A stretch of DNA of 64,000 bases from Owenia fusiformis. Its lineage: Eukaryota; Annelida; Polychaeta; Sabellida; Oweniidae. The position numbers and the translations under genes are program-made. Under the pieces are notes generated by a model, which was given only the letters and a program-made list of their open reading frames with translations, did not search any database and was not told where the DNA came from. Positions 1 through 15,100 of the stretch are shown here, in pieces; the stretch's first letter is position 1; the number at the start of each line of letters is the position of its first letter. The stretch lies in NCBI GenBank assembly GCA_903813345.2, contig CAIIXF020000008.1, forward strand, positions 7,894,366 through 7,958,365. Reading direction: 5' to 3'.

Positions 1-117
1 CAAATGAACTGACTAGTCCGGTGCCAAATTTTGGTGTCGAAAGGTTTCAGTGCCGGAATGGTGCCGGAACAGCGCCGAATTTTTGATGCCGATGGGGAAG
101 GAAGGGCAAAGTTTTAC

Positions 118-3100
118 CTGGGAAAAGTTCTTGTAGTTGGTTACTGTTGCCATAGAGTGTCGAGAAGTGGATGGTCTCCGTGGCAGGGTTAACAAGGCCC
201 TTGTTGGTGATGATCTGTATGATTGGCTTTAACTCATCAAGGTTCACTGTACTGGAGTCTTCAAAGTAGTAGTACTTGATAAACATCACATATACCATGA
301 GGATCTCCTCTGCTTTCTCCTGTAAACAATGGATCATGCACAATGTCTTAAAATTCAATGAACACTTTGTGTACAAATGTATATGGGAAAAAACAAGTTC
401 ATGTGATTATCTATCATATCTGTTTAAAATCTCAACTTCACTACAGCCCACTGGAGAAAGAACTTCCACCAAAGGAAACAGACGGATGTGATTTGTGGTA
501 TGCAGAATATGCAAGTATGTACATTTAAAAACCATCATCCATGCATCATGTCCAAATGAAAGTGATGTTAATCACGATTATTTCTGAATCTAAATTTGTA
601 TGTAAAATGTAATGGGATGAAACAATATCTTATCATGAGCCTTATCTAAAAAGAGCCCATGTCTAAAAGTAGTCTTCAAATTCATTTCCATGCATCATGT
701 CTGAAAAACTCACCTGCCATGCACCATGTTTGAAGATGGGTATTATATGGTGGTTAATGATGTCCCTAGGAGTGGAATCCTTGAGACCGAGCAGTTCCAA
801 CATTCTGGCAAGCTGAGATCTAGTCACGGGGCCAAGATCATCAAATATTTTCTCATCAATTATCATCAGATCTGACACTACTACAGTAAATAGAGCTGCA
901 AACAAACAACACATGGGTGTCATTCAACAAAACGTTGAAGTATGATTTATTACTTTCATGGTTTTTACTTTATAATTATTACCACCTTGCCGGGCTATGG
1001 CCCTTGGTCCAATATTGCACTATATTGCCCTTTGAAATGACGTTATTGTACTAATCTCATTCATGAAATTCCTATATAGCGCAGTCAGATGTCCAGAAAT
1101 GAGCCCTTTATAGTTCGACTTTTTCAGGAAAGCAACAAACTTGGCACAGTTGTAGAAACACTTGATCTGAGTGGAAAATGATTTCGGGGCAAGTGATCCG
1201 GAGTGGTCTTCATGGATTTTTTAGTCTCTGACCCCAACCCCTATCAGGCGGGGAGGGGGTACATTATAAAAAATAAATAAGAATGGTTTTGAAGTAAATT
1301 GCTCTGAGCCTTGAAATTGAGACAAACCGATTGTAGAAGTGGTGTTTAGTGAGGAAAATACATTTTGACCCAATTATCTAGCGTGAATTCATATTTTAAA
1401 GGGTCAAATATGGGACATCAAGTACTGTATTTCAAGAATGTGATGTCTGATCATCTTGGAAAAATTCATACTAATAGGGGTATAGGTGTTCATCACAAAT
1501 ATAGAATATGGCTTGGGTAGCTCATGTATTTTTTGAGATAAAAATTATCGAAATTTGAATTTTTAAGCCCTTGCGACCTAGGGGTAACCTTATTCTACCT
1601 TAATAATTTTTAAGATATGCAATGTATGGGTCTCATATGAGCTCAAAATGGTGCATTGAGTCTTGTTTTGTCATATTATTCCTAATTGGATTGAAAAATT
1701 ATTGGAACTTTTCAAAAAAAAAAAAATGTCATTATCGCTTCTGAAGGGCCAGGGCCCAGGGGTAACCATATTTTACCTTGATAACTTTCAAGGTTTGTAA
1801 TATATGTATCTCAAATTAGCTCAAGATGGTGCATATAGTTCTGTTAAATCATAATACCTCCAATAAGATGTAGAAAATGATTGGGCATTTCTTAAAATTT
1901 GACATTTTCATTTTAGCTTATGATGGCCTGGGGGGGCTTATTTAATCTTGAACTTTTCTTAATTATGAGACGTATGCATCTCAAATGAGCTTAAAATTGT
2001 GTCATATACTCTTGTTTTGTCATATTATTCCTTAGGAGATGTAAAAAATAATGGAAATTTGAAAAATGACATTTTTAGCTTTTGACAGGTCAGAGGTGAT
2101 TTTATCATATATTACCATAATATAGAAGCAAAGGATGGAGTGAGTTTAGTAGCCCCGTCCCCATGACCATGCCATTGGCAGCTTGGGTCTTAAAGCATTT
2201 ATGACCCAAGCTGCAATAAACCATGCTGACCTATTTTCAACCAATCAGTGAGCTTGAAGGAACAAGTGCTAAATGCGTGTACATTAATGATGCGATTTCG
2301 TCAGAGAAAATGACCATATACGTCCTTATTTCGACAACAAACTCTGATTAGCGCGGTGAGTTCAGAGATTTATTGAAAACTGATAGAGCGAAGACGAAGC
2401 TCTCTTTTGAGAAGGAAAGTCGAATGAATGCAAAGGGTAGTAAGTCCAGTCACCTTAGCCTGATGGGGGGAGGGGGGGGGGGGGTTAAGGTGAGCTGCTT
2501 CTGTCAAGGATTCTGTAAGTGAATAATGACAGTCAATGATTGGGCACAAGAATGCCAAATGTTATTAATTTTCAAGATAAAATGATCTCAAAATGGGGAA
2601 AATAGTCTGTTTTTCACTTTATTCCTACTGAGATAATGATTAACAACAATTAGAAAACTCAGTGAGACATTTAAATCTCAATCCATTTATTCCATTTTAG
2701 CACTACCAATAGCAGTAGAATACAGATGTAACATCACATCCAATGATTGTATGAGAAATGGGGAGGATTAAACTTTGGTCATAGGCAGGTAGATATTGAT
2801 ATGTTTTCTCCCTTACCATTTGCTATCCAAATTGACTTTTTCAGTTTTTAACATCACATATATGCCAGGATAACCACATCAGAATTAAATGTAAGGAGTA
2901 TTATTCTTTCTCTTGAAGCCCATGATTGAAGCAGTCTAACTGAAAATATTGAGAAATATCCTTGAATCTGCTTCTTCTTAAGAGCAAGGGTGATGGCAGA
3001 ACCTCACTGTTGGGCTAAAACATTGCATTGCCTCCTTAATTTATGTGGTCACTATCTTCTTTCCATCCATTTCAAGGGTTTCAGTTTCCTCCTTAGACTA

Positions 3101-6100
3101 TCCTTGTTCCAGTTCCACAAGTCTCTCTAGTGCTATTTTAAAGTTGCAACAATTAGTGCAAAGGGGCCATTCAACGATCATGGACCAGTGTCAAAATATA
3201 TTCAAGTTTGGATATTTCATCAAGACTAACATATATGTTTATTTTTTTCCAAAGAAACCCCCTGGATGAACATTATTTCAGCTGATTCCTCTTGAGCTGT
3301 TTTCCTTCCAGGCATCAAAACTGAAACCCTGGAGGAAGATGGCAAGAAGATTGTGACCTCACAATGAGGTAATGCAATATCTTAGCCCGATAGTGAAGTA
3401 TCTGCCATCACCATCATGCCAAAGACTGCTTCTGTCATGACCTAATAAGAATCATAGTCAATGCAGTTGATTTTGATGTGGTTTAAACTGGCAGTAACTT
3501 GTGCTGAAAATGTCAATTTGGATTGCATATGGCTTATGGTGAGGGGAAATTCCTCCAGAACGTAGATATTTCAAGGCCACTTGGCCATGAACGAAGTTTA
3601 GCCCTTACCATTTTTCATACAATCTCTAGATGCATTCTGCTACTACTCTTAGTCAACTGATTTGCAGGAATAGAAGGTGTACCCAGAGGTTACGCAAGTG
3701 TTCTTAAGCTTTAAATCTTTTTTGATACCCTAAAATTAGAAGACTAGAGTCCTTATTCATTCTGATGCATTCTTAGCCACAGTTTCTATCACCACATGAA
3801 TGTGGCTGGCCTACTCCCACTGCTGATACTGAGGCCACAACATAAAATGTAGGTCATGGGGTAGATACCTGTGTCAAGAGAACAGATGCAAATGTTTGAA
3901 AGCAGATCTGATTTGCTCTGAGCTATGTAGCTGTAGGAGAGACTGTCAGAATCCATAAATTGTGACTCCTTTGATTAGGTTTTATAGATTTGGATTATAT
4001 ACTCAAAAATGATAATATTCAGAATCTTTACAATGCTACTACTCGTGCGTGTATGAACTGGACTTATCAAACATTTTCATATCTTAGAAAATGTTCACTT
4101 ATATAAAACTAGATAGTATTGCCATTGGTACTAGAAAGGAATAAATGGCTGTTGAGGTTCATTTTTTATAACTGTTAATCATTATTGTATATCTCAGTAG
4201 GAATAATATGACAAAACTAGACTATATTCACTATTTTGAGCTCATTTGAGTAGACAATATGACATATTATCGTATGATCTGTAAAATGAAGCCTTCTGAT
4301 TGGTCAATTCTTGTGCTGTACCAATCTGTATTGGTACTGAGAGTGTCCCCATTGATCATCTCCGTCGCAATACAGAAAATATAGGTACGGAGGGAACAAT
4401 CTCAGTAGCAATTCAGAGGATCACACGATAAAAACATTATTGAATGATTTGAAGTGCAATACAGGATATATTCTGTCTCGATATTCTGTATTGGCACTCG
4501 ACTTCGTCTCGTTCCAATACGGAATTTCTCGAACAGAATATATCCTGTATTGCACTTCAAATCATTCAATAACTTATATCTTTGTTTAAATTTTTAAGGT
4601 AAAATTAGGTCATTCCTGACCTATCATAAACTACACTACCAACATGACCAATCTCAAACTGCATCAAACAGCATGGTTTCATAAACAGTGCTGTAAATAC
4701 AGTACTGAACACAGCTGTTTTCTAAAATAGTACTGAGCTGTAAAAACAGTACTGTACTACGCTGTCCAAAACAGATGGTGTTAGAATAGCATTGTACATT
4801 GCTATATAGTGCAGTACTCTGACTGCACTGTTCAGTACTGTTTACAGCGCTGCAAGAAGATGTTGCGGATTGGGGGTGTAATATGAAAATGTAATTTTCT
4901 TATAATTTCCAATCATTTTTTCACTCCTTGGGAATGATATGATAAAACAGGACTAAATATACCATCTTAAGCTCATTTGAGGTGACTTATGTCTCATATT
5001 TAGAAAATTATTAAGGTAAAATAAGGTTACCCAAGGGCCATCAAGAGCTTAAGTGAAAATTTTGATTTTTTAGATATAACCCATCATTTTCTATATCTTA
5101 TTGGAAGAAGTATGATAAAACAGAACTATATGCAACATCTTGAGCTAATTTGAGATGCATATATTACATATCTGGGAAATTATTAGGGTAAAATATGGTT
5201 ACCCCTGGCCCTTTAGAACCGAAAATGAAAATTTGATTTTTTTTTTATTTCCAATACTTTTTTTACATCTAATTAGGAATAATATGACAAAACAATACTT
5301 AATGCAACATTTAGAATTCATATGAGGCCCAAACATCGCGTATCTTAAAAATTATTAAGGTAAAATAAGGTCACCCCTAGGCCGCAAGGGCTTTAATATC
5401 CAAATTTCGATAATTTATTTCTCAAAGAATACATGAGCTACACAAGCCATATATCATATGAGGGATTAACACCTATATCTCTATTAGTATGAATTTTTTC
5501 AGGATGATCAGACATCACATTCTTGAAATACAGTACTTGATGTCCTATATTTGACCCTTTGAAAGATGAATTCACGCTAGATAATTGGGTTAAAATGTAT
5601 TTTCCTTCCTAAACACCACTTCTAAAATAGGTTTTTCTCAATTTCCAGGCTCAAAGCAATGACCAAATGAAGTCATTTAAAGAAATATACTTTACAACTA
5701 TTTTTATTTATTTTATTATAATATACCCCCTCCCCGCCTGATAGGGGTGGGGGTCAGAGGCTTAAAATCCATGAAGACCACTCCGAATCACTTGCCCCGA
5801 AATCATTTTTCATTCAGATCATATGTTTCTACAACTGTGCCAAGTTTGTTGCTTTCCTGAAAAAGTCGAACTACCAAAGGGACATCTGACTGCGCTAATA
5901 CAAAAGTCAAGCAGGGATCCTACTATCATAATATCATTGTGGGGTGTGATTTTGTTGCTCAGTTTTGTGACACTATTTAGTCTTTACCATTTGACAATTC
6001 AGCTAATATATTCATAAGGTTCACACAATTTTTACCTTGATGTTCCACTGGGGCATCTTCATCCTGCTTAGGGGTGAAATAGACTGGTGTATCTTTCAAA

Positions 6101-9100
6101 CATGCAACCTCTCCATTCTGCAGGGGAATAATCTTGAATGCTTGCAGTTGTCTCAGAATGTCTGTGTTGTCATAAAACTCATCCAAACTTCGGTAGATAC
6201 AAACTAACCATTTTGCCAAGGAGTGCATGCCTGAAATAGGAAAAGTTTCATCTTATATCTTTAATAATACTTTAGGGATGTAGTGCATACCTACATTTTT
6301 AGAATCAACCTAGTTACAAAGAAATAAAATAACATTCATTGAAGCGAATTTTTTTTTATGCAACCACTTTCAAGTCACGATTGAGCAATCATGAGCGATA
6401 ATACCTCAATAAAATCATGTATGTTTTAAACCATTGAATAATTTTTTCATATTCATGGTGGAAAGGATGGAGGAATCTTGGAAGAATGATAATACCTTGT
6501 TTATCATAGCCATCTTCGGCCATCCTAGCAGATAGAACTTTCCCAACTTCTATGAGGCTCTGAGTTTGAAGAGTTTGTACACCAAGACACTCCATCATAG
6601 CTGGGCTGAGCACATTAGCTACATCAGTGTGGAGGTAGTCCAAGTTGAGACACTCCTGCAGTAAATCACTTGGGAGGACCTCCCGTACCAGAGGATCAGT
6701 GCTTGTTACCAATTGAGATGGTAGCTTCCATTGCAAACCTAGGGAAAGACAAGGCATTATGTTGATGATTACCATGCAAATTGTCACCACCTGCCATTTG
6801 TTACAGACACCAACCATCAAACAAAATCCACAAAAAGGTTGGAGACTATAACAATATGTCACCACAGAAATAATTGCCCTGTATGATTATAGATTATTCT
6901 TAAATTGAAAATTGATTCAATACCAAAAGCTGAAATAATATTCATAAGACTAGGTTACAGCAAATATACACATCTCATTGACAATTCATGTTTTTAATCA
7001 TGAATATACCACATACAACTCATTACCCAGTTAGCTTCATTATATTGTAAAAGTAATTATAGTTACAATCTAGCTCACCTGTAGTTGGCAGACAAGGTGT
7101 GGCTTTAAGGTGAAGTAGAATCTGGGAGGCGACAGGTCGGAAGAAATCTAGAATCTCATCCTCATAGGGGACAAACTGGAAGAAGCTGCATACTGCCTGT
7201 ATTGGGTTGAACAATGGGTGCTCCTGAAATAACCATACAGAGATATTTCATTCAAATGTTGGAAATAGGTTTCATATGTGTTATGAAGTAACATTATAAT
7301 ATACACACGAAATAAATCTCCAAGTGTTGTCAATATGTAGACACTGCCTGGCTTAAATACAGTTAAACCCTACTCCTAATATCTAACCATAATGGCAAGA
7401 AGATTGACTTACTTTGAAGAAATCTAGGGACTCTATGAAGAGTAAATGTATCTCACTCCTCAACCACTGGTTCCAAGAACTATCTCTATCAACATCTTCA
7501 CGGGATGATGGGACATCAAAGTCACCTGAAACAAGGGTCATTACCAAAATCAATGCTATGGTCTTGTCAAACTTTTAGTCATGTATTTTAACTGTGATCT
7601 TCAGTCTCAGGCCAGAGGCCATGCATTTGATAACTCATCCCATGACATGCAAACCTTAATGTTTAAATCTATGTTATCCCTGGAATCAGGTATGAAATTC
7701 TGGACTTCCTATACAAAAGATATGACAGGAAATGAAATGTCAAAATTATTCTAAAATTCAAAACTGCTCACTTTTTCTGATTTCATCAATGATGCCCAAG
7801 AGGCATTAATACTAAATAGCACAATTTAAATCTCAAACATATTTCATACCTTGTACAACGAAGCGGAATCCATAGCTCCTGAGTGGTAAAAAGGCAAAGA
7901 CAGGCTGCTTGGAAGGCAGACTCCTTGACAGGTCTGTTCCCTCAGGTTGAAGGGGGAATGCAAGGGCAATTTCAGTTGACTCTACATCAATTCCAGACTT
8001 TGCTTGAAGGGAAACCTGAAACGTTAACTACATTATTGAAAGGAGGACAGGTGTATTACAGGTAAATCACATGTATTCATGTGGATTATTTTGAAGGGTA
8101 CTTATAAACCCATTCTGACTGAAATTTTCAAAAATGGCAAACATATTCAAATCTTTCACGATTTTTCATATTCTTAGCCAAGTACAAGAACTCGCTATTA
8201 ACCTTAGACTAATATTTTCAGAATATGTCTTAAAGATCAATATCTACGATACAAATATGAATTATAACCCCAGAGAGAAAGGTATGGGTTCATAAGAATT
8301 CAAATAAATTCAAATTACCTCAGACGCATCCAAAGTTTTTTTCAGGACAAGCCATTTGTCTCGTTTCCCAGAATGCTCTATTTCTATAATATTTTCACCC
8401 ATGTCTCTCCGCCGCATGCAACTTGTAAATCCTTCCACCTGTAATAAACAATAAACATAGATGTTTTGCAAATAGAATCTTTGTTCCCTCACTATCCACT
8501 TATAATAAAGTGAATTATTTTCTTTGCGACATTTAGCAATAGGAATCAATCTTCAAAGATACATCTTTAAATACATTACCTTATTCTCAATACTGATACT
8601 ACGGAGTCTATGTAAGAAGAGAAGCAACGAGGGATGCACGTCGTGGAATCTCGCGGCCAATGACTGACTCTGGTTCATCTCTTGCACAGACTGCTTCAGA
8701 GGAAGATTGATCCTTGTGGTCCATTCATTAGATTCCTAAATATGTGCGATCATTTTGAGAAGGGCCAGCGATTTAACACGCAAAATGGAGTGGACATATT
8801 TACGAACAATTCTATCAGATTTTATATAAGCAGAAAAATTATGATATGAAATTAAATTGGGTTACTAGTTATAACACTTAAGAACTAATATACATCTGTA
8901 CATTGTAATATGAAGTCTGTTTGGATTTTCTGATATATAATTAAGCAAATCAAAATGGTCTCATTTTTAGGGAGAGTTTAAGTCAAAAAAACAACTTTGT
9001 TGAGTCCATTTTAAATGTCTTGATATGATCCCTCACCTGCTTGTCTTCTAGGCTTTCACCTCCAATCCAATGAGGGAGGATGAATCCCATGGGGCCACTG

Positions 9101-12100
9101 TTTGTGTCAAAGCAGATGTGAAAGCCACTGGAGTGAATTTCTGGACGATCAGTCACTCGGAACACAGATTTGAAACCAATTCCTTTCTGACCTGAAATTA
9201 TTATTTTGCATGAATTCATAATGATGTATCTTAGCATTTTCAGTTATATTGGACACAAAATGAACCAAGTTGGCAAAAATTAATACTATACAAAGGACCA
9301 ATCATCGGTAAAATTAATGACATGAGTCATCTAGCAACTCTTCAGTTTTGTTCAACATTAATAAGTTAAACTTACATCTACACATGGAAACCAAAAATGG
9401 CTTGATTATCATATTTGACTTACCAATGTAACCAAACTTATGTTTCCCTTTTGTGCTTTTACCAACATCACAAATAGCTCGCATATCCCTCTCTTGAAAT
9501 CCCTTCTCATTGTTCAACATAGATATGCAATCATTGTTCACTATGAACTTCACTGCGGGACAGTCATCATTTAGATTAGTCAACAATGTGTCACTATATG
9601 AGTTGTCATCAGCATTCTGGATTAACTCCAGTACAAAATGGGTGTCCTTTGAGTATAAATCCTTTGAGAGCCTATCCAAACTTCGTCCCAGTCTCTCTTG
9701 TTGTTTAACCATTAATTTTTGTCCGTGTTCACTGAGAACAACATCAATACCAAATTCTTCAAGACGAATGGTATCTATGAGAGCTTTGCATTGATCAGTT
9801 ACAGATGCTTCAGGGTTTATAGTCATTTCTATGATTTCTCCTTTGGCTTCGATGGACTCATCCTTTGCTACAGCATCTGAATCATTTTTAATGGGACTTG
9901 GTTTTTCAGATTCACTCTTCTTATTATTGGATTCGGTATTATCAGCAACCTCCATCTGGTTTGCTTTAGCCTCATCTTCTGGTTTAGGAATTGTAACCTC
10001 CACAGGTCCTTTTGATGGAGTTTTGGCTTTGGAAGTTTTCTTCTTTGCAGTTGGTAGTGCAGGTGTTTCAGCTTCATCTATAATTTCAATGTCTGCAAAA
10101 AACATACTTTCTATATATATAGAAATATATGTATGTATGTACTGTTACTGTTAGCATTCATCTGCAAAATATGTTGATCTACTTTGCAATTTTCTTATAT
10201 TGTTCACAGTACAGCTATCAAATGCAGCTTTTTGTACCTTATACTATAGCTGTAACTAGACTAATCAACTCCATTTCATTTCATTTTTGCCATATCATCA
10301 TTCTTAACTTTGACACCTGACAATCTAAAAGGATTAAATATTAAGGCATTTCTGGGTAATTTAGGATAAAACATCTTACCATTCTCCTCTTTTTCATCCT
10401 CCTCATCAAGTATTGTTTCCACCTCCTCCTCAATGTCCTGTTCTTCTTCCTCGTCAGTTTCTTCATCGTCATCTTCATCATCCAGTAACACCTAAACAAA
10501 TAAATGAACCAAATTTTTCATTGAATAAGATTTGAAATGTAAGAATTATATAGAAAATAGATATGATAAGGAATGATATTAACCCGAAAGATTCTGAAAT
10601 TAAGAGAAAGTTCCAGTGAAAAGTCTCAGACTTGCTCTAAATATTTTGAGAAAAACAATTCAAAACAAAAACCAATCAGTACATTCTGTTCATTCCCTGA
10701 GCCATGGGGTCTTACCATTTCTTCATCAGAGTCGACTTCACCATCTTCCGGGTCTTCGTTTCCCTTTTTCTTTTCATGCTGAACAATCTGCTCTGGAACT
10801 TTTAGTCTCTCTTGGAAGCTATCAGACCATTCTTGGACCCCAAGTGAAGCTCCTAATACTTGAAGGCGTCCTCGAAGTTTTGGTCGATTCGCACATTCAA
10901 GTAAGGCCATCTTTGATTTGGTTGAGCCAACAACATGACTTAGTGGCTCTAGAATAACCTGCGAATGAGAAATATTTATTATTGGGACATTTATCATTCA
11001 GTTACTGACTCTTAAAAGTTTTAAACTATTTTATTGAACATCTTATTCTAAGGTAGAACATTTAATGCAGAGGGAGGTTTAGTTAGATTGTCGAATAAAA
11101 CATATTAGCCTCATGTCAGAAATTATCCCCTGTCTTTCAAAACATCCTCATTTGGGAAAAGGAGCAAGCAATGTAGTGAATGTGGAGAAAAAGACACATG
11201 CATGTATCTACATTTCTAGCTTATAGGAACTTCCAAGATTTCTACATGTGATTTGAATGATAATTCTTACCTGATCAGCTATAGTCTGACATATTGTGAG
11301 AGGTAGTTTACCCAGTAGCTCCAAAACAAACTGTACAACATGCTTAGATTTGTCCCTACTATGTTCATGAGGTCCTCTGCTATTCAATGCCTTTGACTGA
11401 AACAGATCCAGACATTCTAACTCAAAAGTATGATAGAAATGTGAATCTCTTTTAGCTATTTTATTACCGAGTGCAAGTTTTTTAACATAAAATTGCTGCT
11501 GATGAATGTTTGCAAAATAAATTATGATTTTGTCAAAAATATCAATAATTTAAAAAATCTACCTGGTATGTAACATTCATAACACAGTTCAACTTTAAAC
11601 AATTATTTTCCCATACTAAATGCATTTACCTGAATGCCAAGTAAACCTGTCTTCATGTGATTGGCTAACAGAGCTAGTGGGGTGTTCTCCACACCTTTAT
11701 TTACTGCAATAAGAGACACCAAGTGGCCACATGTCGAACTAATACTGCAGTTTTCCAGAGCTCGGGCAAACTCCATTGGTGATGTTTTGTTGATGATCTT
11801 TAGCAGGACCCCTGGTTTTATTTCAATAGCTCCAATGTCTATGCTGGCAATTCTACCATCTATAACATACATAAAAAATCACACAATGAAGGAAACATTG
11901 ACTTAATCAACTGATTAGCAAAAAAAAAGTCTTTCTTATTACAATTAAACTGTCACTTATTGTATGGAAGTAAGGCATAAGGAGTGCAGTTGTGGTCACT
12001 TAGGGGTCAACAGTATCTCAGCGACTAACACGGGTGTCTGAAGGGGGAGGGGGCAATTTTTTGAGTTACTTTCCCTTGGAATTTTGTTAATGGTACTGAG

Positions 12101-15100
12101 GAGGAGAATCAGAGGAAAGAATAACTAGTATGTGCTTTGGCAAAAGAAAGGAGAAGCTTGGCTTCCAGTTCATCTATGATGATGGAGATTTTCTTAAATG
12201 TAGTAGCATCCCTCCTGATAAATCCTGGGGACACCCCTGGACTAAGGGGTTACCAGGTTAATGAACTGCCTCGACCCTGATCTTGTCAAAGAGTTTAATA
12301 CCTTGCAACTTAATAGCATGGATGCCAGAGTACTTGTCCACAAATGTCTTCAGAGTTCCCAGTTCTGGCTCAAACGCAATATTCCAATTGGACCATTCTT
12401 CCAGATCTTCCAATAGAGGGCAGTTGTTTAGACATATAAGGGCATCATCTTTAGTAATCTGGCCGAATAGTCCAACCTTCTTGGGTGTGATTTGCCTAGA
12501 AAAATAACAAAAACACACTTAAATTGAAGACACTTTCTGGAGTTTCATCAGACTTATTGCATTTGGTCTCTACAGGGTAAGGCATATTGATTATTTGTAC
12601 ATGTACAGACACAATATCACTGGACAAAGTAAACTTTGTAAAGATTCTTAACTGTCAATGGTTTTCAAAATGATTTTACTCAATTGGGTTGTAAACTCTC
12701 AAGCTATATGTAATGTATTCTATCTAATGATAAGTAATCTACAAAATTATTATTATCAAAAAATATACAATTTTCATCTGGGGCAAGTGGATTTTCAAAT
12801 GGTTCCAATGTCATTGTCAAATTCTCTTTTCCCAATATTGATTCAAGGTACCAAATTAATCTTCATCAGGCTATACCACCTACCTGGTAGAAGTTGGCTT
12901 CACACACATGGCCGATTCATAAATTACACCATCTTTCTTTACATTTTTCTGCTTCTCCATTGAGTTCATGAGGCGTGCTATTCCACCGTGATGAAGATCT
13001 TTCACATCTTTTACACAGTAGTGTTTACATAAAGCTTCTTCAACCTGGTTGTACTGGAATATAAGCCATTTGAATTTGCATTATTTTAGAAATGGAGGTG
13101 GGCAATCAAGATTTTTTGAAGGACAATAGGCTACAACATTTTTTGTTTTCAAGATCCACATCTTTTCCAAATATTCACATACCAGTCTAAGGATGTATGA
13201 TATCTTTCTGTTTACATGTATGCCTAGTGTAATCGAAACCTTTTTTCTTGTGCACAACATTGAGTAATGGAAAAATATAACAAACTTTAATTAGTGTCCA
13301 CTTTTTTGCAGCTCAATTCATTTCTTTTATATTTAGTCCCTTCAAAGAAAAATCCCAAGGCATAAAAGAGCTGGTCTCTACACATTAACACATGTTAACC
13401 TTCACACCTTCAATTGAAATAAAACTATATACCCCAGTTGTATTGGAAGGAACTACTCCACATTGTTTGACAAATGCCAAGATTTCTTGGTACTTTGGAC
13501 TGAATGGTGAATCTGTAGCAACCTGTCCTCCACCAAGTGACAGTCCACATGACTCCTCAATCAACTGAAATATACAAATTAATTCATACAGTCAAACTCG
13601 TGCAAGTGAGCATTTTTTAATATCTTATTAATCAAACACTCTTTCAAGAAATGTCAAATTTTAAAAATAATTTCTTAAAAATCAAATGGAAAATTAAAAC
13701 TAGAGTACATCTATGTTAACTAAAAATCACCTTCTTTATCTCAATATTTTTTGTGACAAAATTGAGAAATGTCCCAAAACCAGTCCTTTTAAATGACGTC
13801 ATATGATATTCATCCATGAGTTTTTCTTCAATCTTTGCAAAATGCAGCAATGTAAGATTACCATGCTCCAGGCAGCGTGCTAGGTATTTCTTGAACTGGG
13901 TGACAAGAGTATCTACAAATTAAAATCACATACTGTATGAGTATATGCAAAATGTCACCACCAGCCATTTGTTACAATCAATTTTTAGATCTGTATAACT
14001 TGGTGTAAGAAAATTTATTAGAATTGTTTAAATACATTTTGTATATCTCATAGAGATGTCACGGAACAAAAAAGAATCGGAACGGTTCGGTTCGGAACAT
14101 TTTGCTTCGGAACGGAACAATTTCGGAACAGAGTAACTGAGTGTATTAGATTAAAATAATCTGATCATCTAGGTCTATTTAGTAGCGAAAAGCTCTTCAA
14201 AACTCTTCAAAGAGAAGGAGTAAAAAGAATGAACCTCTTTTGAGACAAAATATTGAAAGAAAAATGCTGTTTTGTGGAGATTCAAGGGCCAGAAGTTATG
14301 AAAGGGTAAAATGTTCTTGTTCCGGAACCGAACCATAATTCTTAATTTTTGTTCCGTGTTCCGTTCCGAGGGCATAATTCCGCGGATCGGAACAAAATTG
14401 GGTATCCGTGACACCTCTAATATCTCATGCATAACACTTCATAAAATATGATAAATATAGCCTTCAGCTTACTTAAGTGGGGAGATTTGGACTTCTTTTC
14501 ATCAAGGATCTCGATTTCTCCATCCTCGTTTTTGTCTCCATTCTGTTGAGTGAGTTTAGCGAGTTTGGTGTATTCATCATACAAGTCAACTTGTTTCTGG
14601 CCAGACATGATTGACAAATGGAACAAATTCACAGCCATTGGATCCCCTAAACAATAATAAACATAAGAAATTGATTTTTAATAGCATTTTTCAATTTTAG
14701 ATTCTTTGTTGATTAATGCCTCTTGTCACCTGTGTTAAAAAATAGTTTTTTATGTGTTATAAGAAAGACCCAAAGACCCTTTAAACTACGAAACAAAAGC
14801 AGATATGTCTGATTACTGTAATAATTAGGTAACTAACATCACTTTTATTTTTAGAACACAGATAGATATATTTTGAAATCCATAGGATAGATATACCATT
14901 ACCCTATGACTTCCTCAGGCTTTTTATCCACTTGTGAATACTGTAGTTAAAAATTATATACCTCAAAAATCATAGGATATCCTCTATATATACAACTACT
15001 AATACTCACCTGCTACCGCTGAAAAATAAGCGTCAACACACCCCATCAGCTTGCGCTTTTTGTGCATCTTTTGTTGCCCTGGATGTGTATTTGTGAAATA

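Larger units (their letters stand above)
4150..5400. repeat. About 185-bp units in the right arm of the foldback
   Basis: Units at about 4150-4270, 4885-5040, 5040-5225 and 5225-5400 mirror those of the left arm (AATATGACAAAACA, GAGCTCATTTGAG, GGTAAAATAAGGT), in inverse order and orientation. They are interrupted by two unrelated insertions between 4275 and 4885. Confidence 0.6.
1077..5897. repeat. 4.8-kb imperfect foldback (long inverted repeat)
   Basis: The outer ends match in inverted orientation: TAGCGCAGTCAGATGTCC at 1077-1094 and its complement at 5880-5897. Matching continues inward through 1100-1300 against 5670-5880 (GGGGCAAGTGAT, CATGAAGACCACTCC), 1380-1490 against 5475-5590, and 1560-2110 against 4885-5400. 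It reappears near the centre, where GGGTTTCAG at 3076-3084 faces its complement near 3321-3330. The spacer is about 230 bp. The right arm has extra insertions near 3670-4130 and 4275-4885, and the left arm near 2125-2555. No transposase frame is seen. It occupies the NO VEIN-like intron between exons 6036 and 895. Confidence 0.8.

Noticed and set aside
2464-2485. Long G run in the foldback's left arm
   Set aside because: Possible quadruplex, but a simple homopolymer is the plainer explanation and it is prone to sequencing error.
6389-6865. 158-aa unspliced minus-strand frame
   Set aside because: The central part is real exon 6738-6496; the ends read into introns and into a dispersed repeat.
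9510-10154. Plus-strand frames of 94 and 107 aa
   Set aside because: Antisense of the NO VEIN-like exon 10092-9424.
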